This document shows, one piece after another, positions 41,753-52,694 of a DNA stretch of 54,472 nucleotides (position 1 is the first letter of the stretch; the number at the start of each line of letters is the position of its first letter). The position numbers and the translations under genes are program-made. The notes under the pieces are model-generated. The model saw only the letters and a list, made by a program, of their open reading frames with translations. It was not told the DNA's origin and ran no database searches. Source of the stretch: Coemansia sp. RSA 1804 (lineage: Eukaryota; Kickxellomycota; Kickxellomycetes; Kickxellales; Kickxellaceae); NCBI GenBank assembly GCA_027578815.1, contig JANBTH010000024.1:1-54472 (forward strand), given 5' to 3'.

Positions 41753-43858
41753 ATGAGAGCAGGCGTAAGTTGAAATTGAAATTGAAAAAAGACATTCCCT
41801 CCTAACACAAAAAGAGTTTATGCGCTGGCGTATACGCTAGGACATGCTATGCAGAGTGTGGTATGAGTGCAGGAGTTTTTTCATTTTCTTCCACTTATAT
41901 ACTCTATGCTGGCGGGCGTGGTCCAAAATGGTTTGGTCAGACCGTTTTGTCGCCTTTATTAGCGGTCTAAACTGCGCTTGTGTAACAAGAGAGAAAGATA
42001 TCAGTCTAGATAATAGTGGTGGAGGTGGTTTTTTTTCGTTATTGCCTGGTTGGACTATTATTAAACACCTTTTTGTTATTGTTTCTGTTTATGTTTTTTT
42101 CTTCAATTTACTTCTTTTTTCCCGTAGGTACTTAAACGGACAGCGCTCCCATCGCCAGTGCTGCTGGGGATTGCGTTTCTGTACCTTGGGTTCATGCTGG
42201 TTATTTCGAGCGGCATCATCCGAACCAGACTGCGCGCCATGGCCGAGACGTCGTTGCTGGTTCAGCAGCAGCAGAACCAGGAACAGAGGGATGGCGGTGG
42301 CGTGGAGACGGTAACGCCCACATACCAGGTGGAGTTTCCATGGAAGTATCCGGCCCACAAGGGAAGCACCGAGGACAGCGACGCCGAGAAGGAAGAAGGC
42401 GATGCTGAAGGCGATGGAGAAGGCAGCAACACGGCAGCAACAGCGGCAGGGGCGGGGGATCCCGAGGACTTTGACACAAGCGATGCGACGCTGGACAGAC
42501 TGCCCAAGCTGCAGCGGCTGCCTGGGTGGCCAACAGACTTCCCCGAAGACCTCGACGCCTACCGCGAAGACATTCTGCGCAACCCGACGTACGAGTGGGC
42601 CAGCGACAGCGAGAAGCACCGCATGGAGATTGCGCCGTGGGTGTGGCACCATCGCGGTGACGCGGATGTTCTGTCGGCGGCATCGATGTCCCAGAACGCA
42701 ACCGAGGCACAGCTGGCGCTCAGCAGCATGCTGAAGCGCGGAATCGTGCCGTACAGCGGACGCAAGGCCAACGCGTCGTTCGTGGTTCTGCTGCGCAACA
42801 GGGAGCTGGATCCGTTCCGCGCGACGATGCGGCAGCTCGAGGAGCGGTTCAACAACAAGTACCACTACCCGTACCTGTTCCTCAACGACAAGCCGTTCAC
42901 CGAGCGGTTCATGCGCATGGTTGCGGCAAGCACTACTAGCAACGTGACGTTTGCGCTGATTCCGCGCGACCACTGGTCGATGCCCGACACGATCGATCCG
43001 GTGCGGGCGCTGGAGTCCCGGGAGCAGATGAAGGCGAACGGCGTGATCTACGGAGGCAGCCTCAGCTACCGCCACATGTGCCGGTTCAACAGCGGGTTCT
43101 TCTACAAGCACCCGCTGCTGCAGTCGGTGGACTGGTACTGGCGCGTGGAGCCCGGCGTGGACTTTTACTGCGACCTCGACTACGATCCGTTCCTGTTCAT
43201 GCAGGACACCGGCAAGAAGTACTCGTTTGTGATTGCGCTGAAGGAGCTGGAATCGACGATTCCGACGCTGTGGGACTACACGCTGCAGTACATGCGGCAG
43301 GCCAACGTGACGTCCGACTGGATGTCGTTCTTCGTTGACACGAATGGCGATTACAACCTGTGCCACTTCTGGTCGAACTTTGAGATTGCCTCGCTTAGCT
43401 GGCTGCGGTCGGATGCGTACGAGGCGTACTTTGAGTATCTTGACAAGGCAAAGGGGTTCTTCATGGAGCGGTGGGGCGATGCGCCGGTGCACTCGCTGGC
43501 GGCCGGGATGCTTCTGCGCAGGGACCAGATCCACTTCTTTGACGACATCGGGTACCGGCACGAGAACTTTGCGCGGTGCCCCGAGACAAAGGCATTGCCA
43601 TTGTCATCGCCGTCATCGTCGGCAGCACTGCTGGGCATGGATCTCAAGTGCACGTGTCCGACAGGCCTCGACAACTTTGACACCAGTCGAGGCAGCTGCC
43701 TGCGCAAGTGGAAGTCGTATCTGCCGTCGGTGTGGACGATCAAGGACACCGACGAGGCGATCCAGATGGTCCGCGATGCGCGGTTCCTCACCAGCGGCCG
43801 CGAGCCCAAGATGATCAACGAGCGCCGAAGATGGTACGATTTCTTCGGCCGCTTTTAA
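41753..43858 (+). CDS. alpha-1,2-mannosyltransferase, KRE2/MNT1 family (GT15), two exons
   Basis: Proposed exon 1 is only 41753-41764 (MRAG), joined to exon 2 at 42128-43858 (VLKRTALPSPVLLGIAF...), 580 residues in all. The continuous frame of exon 2 has no ATG before the membrane anchor, only GTG, so a first exon is required. Type II layout: short basic cytosolic tail, signal anchor LLGIAFLYLGFMLVISSG, Glu/Gly/Gln-rich stem, then the GT15 domain: NASFVVLLRNRELDPFRAT, FNNKYHYPYLFLNDKPF, WYWRVEPGVDFYCDLDYDPF, HFWSNFEIASL and FDDIGYRHENFARCP. Role: adding alpha-1,2-mannose to N- and O-glycans in the Golgi lumen. Confidence 0.9.
41765..42127 (+). other. 363-nt intron after a four-codon first exon (GT15 gene)
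   Basis: Donor GCAGGC|GTAAGT, acceptor TTTTTTCCCGTAG|GTACTT, phase 0. The in-frame TAG formed by the acceptor ends the exon 2 frame upstream, so splicing or a different start is needed. Confidence 0.7.
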
Positions 43859-44589
43859 TTTAATAGCTCTGTAGTCTAATCAGCAATCACGTATATTTTG
43901 GAACACAAAAAGAAAGGCTGGAGAAACGAAGGAGGTGGAGATGCCGCAGTAGGAATCCTCCTTCTTATTATTATTATGATGGTTATTACTCTAGCTAATA
44001 AGGCACAACTGCGCTAATGTCAGTAGGCATATAATAACAGTGCTGGCTTGCTCACCTCGTTTGCCTTTATTTTATGTCCTGTCCCCTGTTTAGCCTCGTT
44101 TTGTTTTTCTGTCTTCTTATGCAACGTCATAGTCTGCTCTACTGTACAAGAGTAGAAGAGGAAAATAGGAAGCCTACGATGTATGCTTGGGGTGGCAGTA
44201 GATGCAATATTAGTGCATATCCCCTCGTCAATCACTAATTTGGAGGGTGTTTTGAGATATTGCGACAGGGCGTGGTTGTATTTTACAATATCGCTATATG
44301 TTATATTGATATGGCGGGATACAAGAAAAGAAAAAGAGAAAAATTGCTCCCTTTTTCTTTTTGTTCCGTTATCACAAAACAAAAAAGAGGAAATTGCACT
44401 TGTTTTCCTACTTGTTACACCCACTTTAGTTCTTTATTAGTCTAGTCTACATATTAAACAGGACAATAGAACGGAAGCAATTGGCAGAGAACGCACATTC
44501 TGTTTTGTTGTTGTTATTATTATTATTATTATTATTCAGAAACCAGCGGTTGTTTATTATTCACCAGTAACTATAATATTTTTTCAAGG
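43859..44589 (+). promoter_or_regulatory. GT15 3' region and OLE1 promoter
   Basis: AT-rich, with a (TTA)n run at about 44513-44535 just upstream of the OLE1 start. The 134-codon minus frame at 44020-44424 has no features of a gene. Confidence 0.4.
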
Positions 44590-45981
44590 ATGGCCACTGC
44601 TTCCCCTCCTCCTCCAACAAAGACGAGGGGCAAGAAGAGAGGCGATGAGCCGTCGTGGCTAAGCTACTACACGCCAACGCTCAGCGGACTGATGGAGTAT
44701 CTGAGCGAGATATTCCCAAGCGAGCTGATAGAGGTGGGCGAGCCGCCGGAGAAGACAGCGACGGAGTCGAAGGAAACGGTGCTGAAGAGGCCCGAGTACC
44801 ACATGAAGCAGGTGCCGAAGGAGAAGAGCAAGTCGATCCACTCGCGCTGGTACTGGCCGTTCGCCAGCGGGATCCTGCTGAGCGAGGCGATCGCGATCTA
44901 CGCGATATTCTTCATCAAGCTTCAAAGGGCCACGGGGATCTTCATGCTTCTGTACGGGATCCTCTCGGGACTCTGCATCACAGCCGGGTACCACCGGCTG
45001 TGGGCGCACCGGGCGTACAAGGCGTCGCTGCCGCTGGAGCTGTTCCTGGCGGTGTTCGGAGCATCGAGCATCCAGGGCTCGATCATCTGGTGGGTGCAGA
45101 ACCACCGGCTGCACCACCGGTACACGGACACCGACCGCGACCCGTACAACATCAAGCGCGGGTTCTGGTACGCGCACCACGGGTGGATCCTGTTTCGCCG
45201 CAAGGAGGACGAGCTCGGCTACGCCGACATGACGGATCTCCACGCCAACCGGGTGGTGACGTGGCAGTACCGGTGGTACTTCTTCATCTGCGCGCTCACG
45301 TCCGTCGTGTTCCCGACCGCCGTGTGCGGGTACCTGTGGGGCGACTGGGTCGGCGGCTTCTACTGGGCCGCCATTGCGCGCACCGTCGGCGTGCAGCAGA
45401 TCACGTTCTGCGTCAACTCGATTGCGCACACCTTCGGCACGCAGCCGTACAGCGACGAGCAGACGCCCAAGGACAACTGGATCACCGGGATCATCACGCT
45501 CGGCGAGGGCTACCACAACTTCCACCACGCCTTCCCCAACGACTACCGCAACGGCGTGCGCTGGTACGACATCGACCTGACCAAGTGGATGCTCTGGGCC
45601 ATGGAGCAGCTGGGCCTGGCGCACAGTCTGAAGCGCTTCCCGCGCAACGAGATCATGAAGGGCCGTGCGGCGATGAAGCTGAAGCGCGCAGAGAAGTTCG
45701 CCAGCCGCGTCAACTACGGCACTCCCGTTGACGAGCTGCCCAAGTACACCGAGTCCGAGTTCGTTGCCGAGGTCAGGGAGCGCGGGTGCAAGTGGCTGGT
45801 CATCGAGGGCTTCATCTACAATGTCGAGGACTTTGTCGACATGCATCCCGGCGGGCCCCGCCTCATCAAGAGCGGAATCGGCAAGGACATGACCAACGCC
45901 TTCAACGGCGGCGTCTACAACCACCACTACTCGGCGCGCAATCTGATGAACTCCACCATGCGCGTGGGCAAGATCATCTGA
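44590..45981 (+). CDS. OLE1: delta-9 acyl-CoA (stearoyl-CoA) desaturase with C-terminal cytochrome b5
   Basis: 463 residues. The three histidine boxes of acyl-CoA desaturases are intact: HRLWAH (about 135), NHRLHHRYTD (about 171-180) and EGYHNFHHAFPNDYRNG (about 306). Four membrane helices are predicted. The C-terminal cytochrome b5 domain has the haem ligands in MHPGGPR (about 419) and NHHYSARNLM (about 443), supplying electrons in cis as in yeast Ole1. Role: introduction of the C9 double bond into palmitoyl- and stearoyl-CoA in the ER. It is the most confidently identified gene in the window; very GC-rich, which produces long antisense shadow frames. Confidence 0.95.
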   Translation: MATASPPPPTKTRGKKRGDEPSWLSYYTPTLSGLMEYLSEIFPSELIEVGEPPEKTATESKETVLKRPEYHMKQVPKEKSKSIHSRWYWPFASGILLSEAIAIYAIFFIKLQRATGIFMLLYGILSGLCITAGYHRLWAHRAYKASLPLELFLAVFGASSIQGSIIWWVQNHRLHHRYTDTDRDPYNIKRGFWYAHHGWILFRRKEDELGYADMTDLHANRVVTWQYRWYFFICALTSVVFPTAVCGYLWGDWVGGFYWAAIARTVGVQQITFCVNSIAHTFGTQPYSDEQTPKDNWITGIITLGEGYHNFHHAFPNDYRNGVRWYDIDLTKWMLWAMEQLGLAHSLKRFPRNEIMKGRAAMKLKRAEKFASRVNYGTPVDELPKYTESEFVAEVRERGCKWLVIEGFIYNVEDFVDMHPGGPRLIKSGIGKDMTNAFNGGVYNHHYSARNLMNSTMRVGKII

Positions 45982-46198
45982 GTGCGGATCACCGTGGGAT
46001 CTGATCACCTGGAGTGGGGAGAAGGGAGAAAGCGCAGGGTGTTTCTTTGAACCTTTCAGTGGCTGCTTTTTCTCTTTTTCGCCTTTTATACTCCAACTCC
46101 TTTGTTCTTTCTTTTTCTATCTATTTCCATTCCTAGCTAAGCAACGTAGTATATGAACAGGCACTGACTTCTCCAACCCCAGCATTACCACTATTACC

Positions 46199-46621
46199 AT
46201 GACCGCCGCCGAGGAAAAGACTAGCGCTGCTGCTCCGCTGGCCAGCGAGCCATCTGCGGCAGCGCCCAATGCGAATGGCGCTGGGACTGAGCGGCGGCGG
46301 AAAGAAGCAGAAGAAGGAGAGGAGGAAATTAACAACACGCTCGGGCAACTGCTGCTTGGCGGCAACGTGGGCGAGATCCAGGGGCTGCTGAAGACGCTGG
46401 CCGACAAGGCCGACGATGCCGAGGAGAAGAAAAAGAGCAGGAAGAGCAGCAGCGGCTCTGCGGCTGGGCGGGAGGAGGCGGAAAGCGTGGCCGATGCGTA
46501 CGGCGACATCGTCAGGGCCGAGGGCGCCGTCGGGTCGCTGGAGTCGCGCCTGGACGCGCTGCTCGGGCGGCTGGACGGGCTGCTGGCGATGCAGCAGGAA
46601 GCGGAAGGCAGAGCCAAGTAG
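46199..46621 (+). CDS. small Ala/Glu-rich coiled-coil protein
   Basis: 140 residues, no recognised family. The N-terminal 30 residues are Ala/Ser-rich and disordered, then a basic/acidic helix (TERRRKEAEEGEEE). After it comes INNTLGQLLLGGNVGEIQGLLKTLADKADDAEEKKK, and the C-terminal amphipathic heptad-like helix is SLESRLDALLGRLDGLLAMQQ. The latter looks like an oligomerisation coiled coil. It lies between OLE1 and SEC20 on the same strand, 176 nt before SEC20. GC-rich codon use like its neighbours supports a real gene. Confidence 0.6.
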   Translation: MTAAEEKTSAAAPLASEPSAAAPNANGAGTERRRKEAEEGEEEINNTLGQLLLGGNVGEIQGLLKTLADKADDAEEKKKSRKSSSGSAAGREEAESVADAYGDIVRAEGAVGSLESRLDALLGRLDGLLAMQQEAEGRAK

Positions 46622-46797
46622 CCGCTGGTCTGATACTAAAAGATGATTCTGAGCTGCTTGATCGCTCATCGTCATCATCACCCCTGTTTTCTCCCCTCTT
46701 CATTCTTCCCTTTTTTGTCTTTGGCTTCTTTTTTCTTGTTAATACACTTTCCCTCTCTCTCATTCTTGTTCATTTCCCCCTTTTTCTTCATTCACAC

Positions 46798-47979
46798 ATG
46801 GTTAGCGCGGATTTCCAACTGCTCGAGCCCCAGCTGCGCAGCATTGCTGACGACCTGGACCAGGCCGAGTCCAACATCGGGCTGCTTGGCGAATTCAGCG
46901 GCACGCGGGATGAGCATCTCCGGCTAGCAGAGTCCATACGCGAGCAGCACCGGGCGGCCGAGCGGGTGCTGGAGCGCGTAGAGATGGAGCTGGAGGTAGA
47001 TTCGCCGCAGGAAGGGGATTCGGGAGCACCGAGCGGGGTTTCCAGCAGAGTCGCCGGGCTGCGCGCACGGCTGGACAGCGTCCAGCGGGACTTCAGGCGC
47101 GCGCTTCTTCGGTACCGCGGGAACACGGAGCGGGCTGCGCGGGAGGAGCGCGCGCTTCTGCTCAGCGGCGCGACCACGGCGGCCGAGCTGCGGAGACAAA
47201 AGGCGCGCGCCGGTGGCGGTTCCTCAACCCTCAATGCGGCGGCCGACGTCACCACCGCGCTGCAGGAGACGGTGGCGATGATGAACGACGAGATCGATAA
47301 GAGCGTCGGCAACGCGCTGGCGCTGCGCGACTCGACGGCGGCGGTGCAGAGAGCCGGCGACCGGTACCTGACGATGCACGATGTGCTGAGGACCTCCGCT
47401 AATCTGATCCGCGCCCTCGAGCGCGCCGATGCTGTTGATCGCTGGCTGATGCTTGCTGGCCTCCTGCTCTTTGCGCTCGTGTCGTTCAATATCCTGAGAA
47501 AGCGTATCTGGATCCCCGGCCTCCACTCGCTGTTCTCTGTCATTCGGTATGTCGTTGTTCTGGCCTTTGGGTCGTCGCCCGAGCCTTCCTCCTCCTCTTT
47601 CTCTGTCCCAGAAGTCTCGATCCTGCCGTCAACGCATTCCCAGAAGATGGGCGCTGCTGATCTGGGGCCCACGGCTCTTGTTAACACTCTTGCTGCCATG
47701 GTATCTGACTCTTCTCTGTCTATTGCACAGACCGCGGCTTCATTGTCGACATCACTGCCACCACCACCACCAGTAGCAGGTGATGATAATGGTGGTGATG
47801 ATGCCTCGTTGACACCCATTATTCCGATGGACCACCCATCTGTGGCCGAAGATTCTGGCCTTGAGTTTGATTCTGGTGCTGCCGATGCAACAGACCATCC
47901 CACCATGCAGCTGCCCACGCCTGGTCGCCAAAAGCACTACAAACCGCCGGTTGAGCGGGAACCCCATCTGGAGCTCTAA
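46798..47979 (+). CDS. SEC20: SEC20/BNIP1-like SNARE of Golgi-to-ER retrograde transport
   Basis: 393 residues. The N-terminal half is coiled coil. The Sec20 SNARE region (about 145-213) reads ADVTTALQETVAMMNDEIDK, ALALRDSTAAVQRAGDRYLT and DVLRTSANLIRALERAD, like BNIP1/Sec20. A single membrane anchor WLMLAGLLLFALVSFNILRK follows (about 216-235). The remaining roughly 155 residues would be lumenal and are Ser/Pro/Asp-rich, ending REPHLEL. Yeast Sec20 also has a lumenal tail, ending in the HDEL retrieval signal; here the last four residues are HLEL. Role: with Ufe1, Use1 and Sec22, fusion of COPI vesicles at the ER. Confidence 0.8.
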   Translation: MVSADFQLLEPQLRSIADDLDQAESNIGLLGEFSGTRDEHLRLAESIREQHRAAERVLERVEMELEVDSPQEGDSGAPSGVSSRVAGLRARLDSVQRDFRRALLRYRGNTERAAREERALLLSGATTAAELRRQKARAGGGSSTLNAAADVTTALQETVAMMNDEIDKSVGNALALRDSTAAVQRAGDRYLTMHDVLRTSANLIRALERADAVDRWLMLAGLLLFALVSFNILRKRIWIPGLHSLFSVIRYVVVLAFGSSPEPSSSSFSVPEVSILPSTHSQKMGAADLGPTALVNTLAAMVSDSSLSIAQTAASLSTSLPPPPPVAGDDNGGDDASLTPIIPMDHPSVAEDSGLEFDSGAADATDHPTMQLPTPGRQKHYKPPVEREPHLEL

Positions 47980-48358
47980 GCCCCTCCCGCTCTATTCTCT
48001 GTTTTTACATCGCTTTTCTTGACGAGCAGCAAAAAAAAGGGCAAAGCACTTCTGATCAGCTGATCCTGTGATCCGATCAGTGGCGTCACTTTGCTTTGGT
48101 TTCTTTCTTTCTCTCTCTTGGCTCTTTTTAACCTTCCCCCATTCCTCCTCTTTTTCTGTATCTTTCCCACCCTTCTTTCTCTCTCTCTATTTCTTCCGAA
48201 TTGAGTATTTTTTAATTAAAGCTTTTTTACACTCGGTTTTACCAACCTCCATATTTATTCATTTACCTTTCCATTTGTATTTCTCTCCCCCCCTTCCCCC
48301 CTTCCTCCTCTATACAACAACACTCAGTCCTATCCTTTCTCTAATATACTATCCAAAA
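47980..48358 (+). promoter_or_regulatory. SEC20 3' region and syntaxin promoter
   Basis: A TC-rich tract runs from 48105 to 48340 with C-runs near 48290, a typical pyrimidine-rich fungal promoter. A methionine codon in frame at 48068 would add a Phe/Leu/Ser-rich stretch not expected in a syntaxin, so the ATG at 48359 is chosen. Confidence 0.45.
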
Positions 48359-49228
48359 ATGTCCTTCAACGACCTGGAACGCGGCACATACTCCCCAACA
48401 GCCAGAGCCGGAGGCAGCGGTGGGGGCGGCAACCCAGGAGCAGCGCTTCCGGACGAGGAGCGGGTGTACCGGAAGACGGTGCAGGAGGTGTCGCGCAAGG
48501 TGTTCCAGCTAAACGCCAGCGTGGCGAACATCCGGCAGCTGGTGGGGCAGCTGGGCACGTCGCGGGACACGGGGCGGCTGCGGCAGGACATCCACGACAA
48601 GATGGAGGCGGCGCGCGAGCTCGTCCGGGTCACCAGCGCCGACGTCAAGGGCCTGGCCGCGCACCAGGCCGTCGCGGCCAAGCGCAGGGCGCGCAGGCTC
48701 GAGCAGCAGAAGCTGATGGCCGACTTCCAGAAGGTCCTCGAGCAGTTCCAGAACATCCAGCGCGTCTCCGCAGAGGTCTCCAGGGAGTTTGTTGATCGCG
48801 CCAAGCATGTTGTCAATGCGCAGAACCAGCACGCTGAGTACTCCGAAACAAGCCCGCTTCTCGGTCCCCAGCAGCAGCAGCAGCAGCAGCAGTTGGCTGG
48901 CCGTGTTGAGCTGACTGTGCTCGATAACGATGTTGAGTACAACGAGGCGCTTATCAACGAGCGCGAGGCCGAGATCAACGAGATCGAGCACGGCATCGTC
49001 GAGCTCAACGAGATCTTCCGTGATCTGGGCACAATCGTCACCGAGCAGCAGTCTCTTCTCGACAGCATCGAGAGCAGTGTCCAGAACGTCTCCAGCAACC
49101 TCGAAAGCGCCTCGGGCCAGCTCAACCAGGCCAGCGAGTACCAGCGCAAATCTAACAAGACAAAGTTCTGCTTCCTGCTGTTCATCATCATTTTCTTTTT
49201 GATTCTCTTGTTAATTGGTCTTTCTTGA
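48359..49228 (+). CDS. endosomal/vacuolar Qa-SNARE (syntaxin, Pep12/Vam3 type)
   Basis: 289 residues. N-terminal Habc-like helices (about 35-150: YRKTVQEVSRKVFQLNASV, LRQDIHDKMEAARELV, LMADFQKVLEQFQNIQRVS). Then an acidic dileucine ETSPLL at 163-168, a polyGln run, and the Qa SNARE motif (about 200-262: NEREAEINEIEHGIVELNEI, FRDLGTIVTEQQSLLDSIE, with the zero-layer Gln in VTEQQ). A C-terminal anchor FCFLLFIIIFFLILLLIGLS ends the protein. By family it drives fusion at the late endosome or vacuole. The dileucine resembles the AP-3 signal of yeast Vam3 (EQSPLL), which favours vacuolar targeting. Confidence 0.88.
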   Translation: MSFNDLERGTYSPTARAGGSGGGGNPGAALPDEERVYRKTVQEVSRKVFQLNASVANIRQLVGQLGTSRDTGRLRQDIHDKMEAARELVRVTSADVKGLAAHQAVAAKRRARRLEQQKLMADFQKVLEQFQNIQRVSAEVSREFVDRAKHVVNAQNQHAEYSETSPLLGPQQQQQQQQLAGRVELTVLDNDVEYNEALINEREAEINEIEHGIVELNEIFRDLGTIVTEQQSLLDSIESSVQNVSSNLESASGQLNQASEYQRKSNKTKFCFLLFIIIFFLILLLIGLS

Positions 49229-49278
49229 ACTTTTCAAAGCTTGTTTCATTACCCACCGCCCCCCGCATGTGTGTGTGC

Positions 49279-49284
49279 TTTATT
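49279..49284 (-). terminator. poly(A) signal of the Zn2Cys6 gene
   Basis: AATAAA on the minus strand, 25-30 nt past the stop of the transcription factor gene. The 80-bp gap to the convergent syntaxin stop means the two 3' UTRs probably overlap. Confidence 0.5.
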
Positions 49285-49308
49285 GATATGCTTCTAAACA
49301 ACATGTGT

Positions 49309-52300
49309 TTACAATGACATGCTTTCAAACAGATCAGTTGCGCTGGTGACCTCATCAATGTGCATTGACTTCAAAAGCGCCTCCATTCCCTCGACATTCC
49401 ACAGAGATCCCAGACTCTGCAACATCTCCCACTGGTGCTTGGCATGGCGGATGCATTTGGCGCGCTCAACCTCAACGTCCTGAGGTGCACAGTCGGCGGC
49501 AGATTGCTGGTTGGAACGCAGCCTGTGGTTGCAGAGCCGAATCTGACGGATCAGAACGGAAACCGACATGAAGATACAGAACGGGATGACCTGGTCAAAG
49601 CGCTCTAGCGGCAGATCGCTGTTGCGGTCCAAGTGCTCTGACAGCTGGTGCGCCGCCTGTACGCAGATTCCCCACGACCGAGGCTCGATGTCGTAGGCCA
49701 GGAGCCCCTTGTTCCATGTCCGAGCAAACACCGTGTTGAGTATTTCGCGGAGCGCTGCATCGCTGTCTGACTGGCCCCAGGAAACACATGCATCGTCGCT
49801 GTCTTTGCCGCCTTTGTATCCCATGCTATCTCGCTCTTCTTGACCGTCCTCCAATGCGTCCATGGCACTTGCAGCAGGGGGGATGGTTCCGATACCAGAG
49901 ACAGAAGCCAGCGGCGGAGATGCTGCGACCGGCGTGTTGTCGTAATACGAACCATGCCACTTGTGGTTGGTGTTCTTTTTTGCTGCAGTCGCTTCACTCC
50001 TCAGAAGCCCATCCAGCGGCTGCTCATACTCTGTGAAGAACGATGGACGGTTCGACTGATGCAAAAACAGCGTGATTGGAACGTAGTAGCAGTGAAGGCA
50101 AAAGTACCGGACACGCATCATGAAGCGACGGTGGTCGGCGTTTCCAAAGTATGTGATATCCGCCGCTTCGGCTGCATCGTCCCGCAGCTCCTCTGGCAGG
50201 AGAAGGTTGCGCTTCCATTCATCGAGCCGCTCGTCGAGCTCTACAAATGTCGGGTACTCGCTGGGCAGCTGGACTGTGCGCAGCACCTGATGCACAAGGC
50301 TACCCGTGCCAGCTACGGCATCCAGGAAATCGACAGCCGGAAATGGCCCATTGCGTAAGGTAGCCGTCGGCGTATGTGCCAATTGCTGCTGCTGTTGCTG
50401 AGTAGCAAATGCCAGTCCATTCTGTGTATGCGATGCTGCCGAAGACGACATGTCTGGTGGCTGTGGTGGTTGCAAATGGAGAAGAAGCGATGGACGGCTG
50501 GCTTTTGCGTCGCACAGAAAGGTGTTGATGCGAGCAATAATGGCAGTCAGTTCGCAAAGCGCCATAAACGAGTACGAGAAAGAACCGGTTGCTACAATTG
50601 CATGCTGGTCAACACGAAGCGACTGGCCTCCCGATGCTGCCGATCCTGACGACGATCTGGATGATCTGTGATATTGTGTCGACTGCGCCAGCTTTTCAAT
50701 CACGCGTGTATTATTTCCATTGCCGCTGGTTCCTGTGGTCTGCTGGGCTTTGCTCTTTGCGTTGTTTCGGCGCTCGTTTGTTGGATTCATGACAACATCC
50801 CACTCAAAGTCCGAGCAAGGAGCAATCACATAGACGCTGTCCTCGGCAATAGACATCGGGCGCCCTGTCAGCATCGCCTGGTAGCTGTCTGTCTGGTAGA
50901 CCAGCCAGAACACGCGTCTGCGCACCTCCATTGTCACCCACTCCTCCCAGGACGCAGCCGGTGGGCGCTTGTATAGATCAATCTGGTGCCATCCAAGCCG
51001 CACCACAAGGCTGGCTGCCAGGCAGATCAGCGAGTTATACGATACGTGCTCGCCCTGAGATCCCGCCAGCAGGGTCATTACCACAATGACGCGCACAAGA
51101 TCTGCCGTTGGAGTCTCAAGCTGTGCCAATATCCTGCTCTTTACGCTCTGAGCAATTGCACAGCTGTCAATAGAGCGGCCTGTCTTGCGCTGGATCACAC
51201 GCGCCGTCGTTGCCTTCATTGCGTCCAGTAGCAGTGGATCAACATCACCGTTGACAAGTCGTCGGATAAACATTGACGGATGGAACATTGGCGCCAGTGG
51301 ATAAAAGTAATCAAAGTAGTAAACCACCGCATCTCGTGTTTCACTGTCAACTTTATCCGAGAAGAACTCTTCCATTTCCCGATCCATCCGTGGAGCTTGA
51401 AGCCTTTGGATACCCGTGCTGCCGTTGAAGCTATCGTCGTATTCATCGTCTTCACCCACTCCATCCGACGCAACTGGTGTCTCACGTTGATCCTGCAGCA
51501 GCAATCTCTCCTCATCCTCAGCATCTACGTACTCATGGGCCTGTAGCGGGTTGGTGGTAGAGGATGCCATGTTGGCTATAATATTAGTTGGAACGGACAC
51601 CACCATCGGCTGAGTCTGATTCATCTCGGAAATATGCCCTGCTGCGTCACTTGTCGTCGCTAGATATACTCTATCGTTCGATGGCTGCTGCATTAAACCA
51701 GTAGAAACAGCATAACCTGTGGTCAGTGAATCACCACCAGTCGCAGCAGCAGCAGAACCACCACCACCAGGAATAGAATCAGCACCGACACCAGAAACCA
51801 CAACGGAATAATCGCCTCCGATCTGTGGGATCTTTGGTTTTGGTCCGCGCTTTCGCTTCATACCCCATTTGCATTTGATATCGTTCTTGATGCAGCTGTT
51901 ACACCGCTCACCATCGCCCTCACACTTGATTTTCTTTGCATGGCAGTACTGGCATGCTTGAGTGCGACGACGACGCCGATTTGGCTCTTCTGCCAAACGC
52001 TTGGCTCTGCGATAAGAAGCAACGGATTTTGATGCCAAAAGTAGATGGTCTCTTGTTATGGCAGTCGGACCCATTAGCGATATCTGTGTCTTCTGTGCCA
52101 TTGAGTGCGCTGTGGCTGATAGAGGCTGTGCGGCGGAAGTGGCTGTAGAGGAAGGGGTGGACGAAGAGCGTTTAGGATCTGGAATGTTCTGCTGTTGTAT
52201 ATTGCTGCCTTCTAGATAGCTATCCTGCAATGGGTGGGCGTGGTGATGGCTGTAAAGACGATTGTGCTCGCGAATGGCTGGTATTGCTGGATTTGAGTGG

Positions 52301-52648
52301 ATTTCGGGATAAGGATGAAACCGCATATCCGTAGCAGCTCCTTCGTGGGCATACAGCTGGTCTGCTTGGATCCTAACTACATGCTGTGACCGATACAGCT
52401 GGTCATGAGCCATGGAGGTGTTGTTCTCATTGCTCGAGTGTGGCGCCGCATGAAACACTCTTCTGGGATCTTCTGCTAGTGCTGGTATCTTATTCGCACC
52501 AGCCGTGGCTGGCGATGGCATTGACAATGATGGGTACGACAATAGAGCCGGCGGACCTTGGTGGTACTGGTGCGTTGGAAGCGAAGGCTGCGGCGGTTGC
52601 TGTGAAGGCTGGTGTGCTTTCGGTGGCTGCTGCTGTTGTTGTTGTTGC

Positions 52649-52694
<46 letters not shown>

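Noticed and set aside
41276..41773. 165-codon Phe-rich frame
   Set aside because: T-rich promoter tract of the GT15 gene; low complexity.
42089..43561. 490-codon minus-strand frame opposite the GT15 gene
   Set aside because: Arg/Val/His-rich codon shadow without family features.
44659..46008. 449-codon minus-strand and 358-codon plus-strand alternative frames over OLE1
   Set aside because: Both are shadows produced by high GC at third positions; OLE1 histidine boxes lie in the chosen frame.
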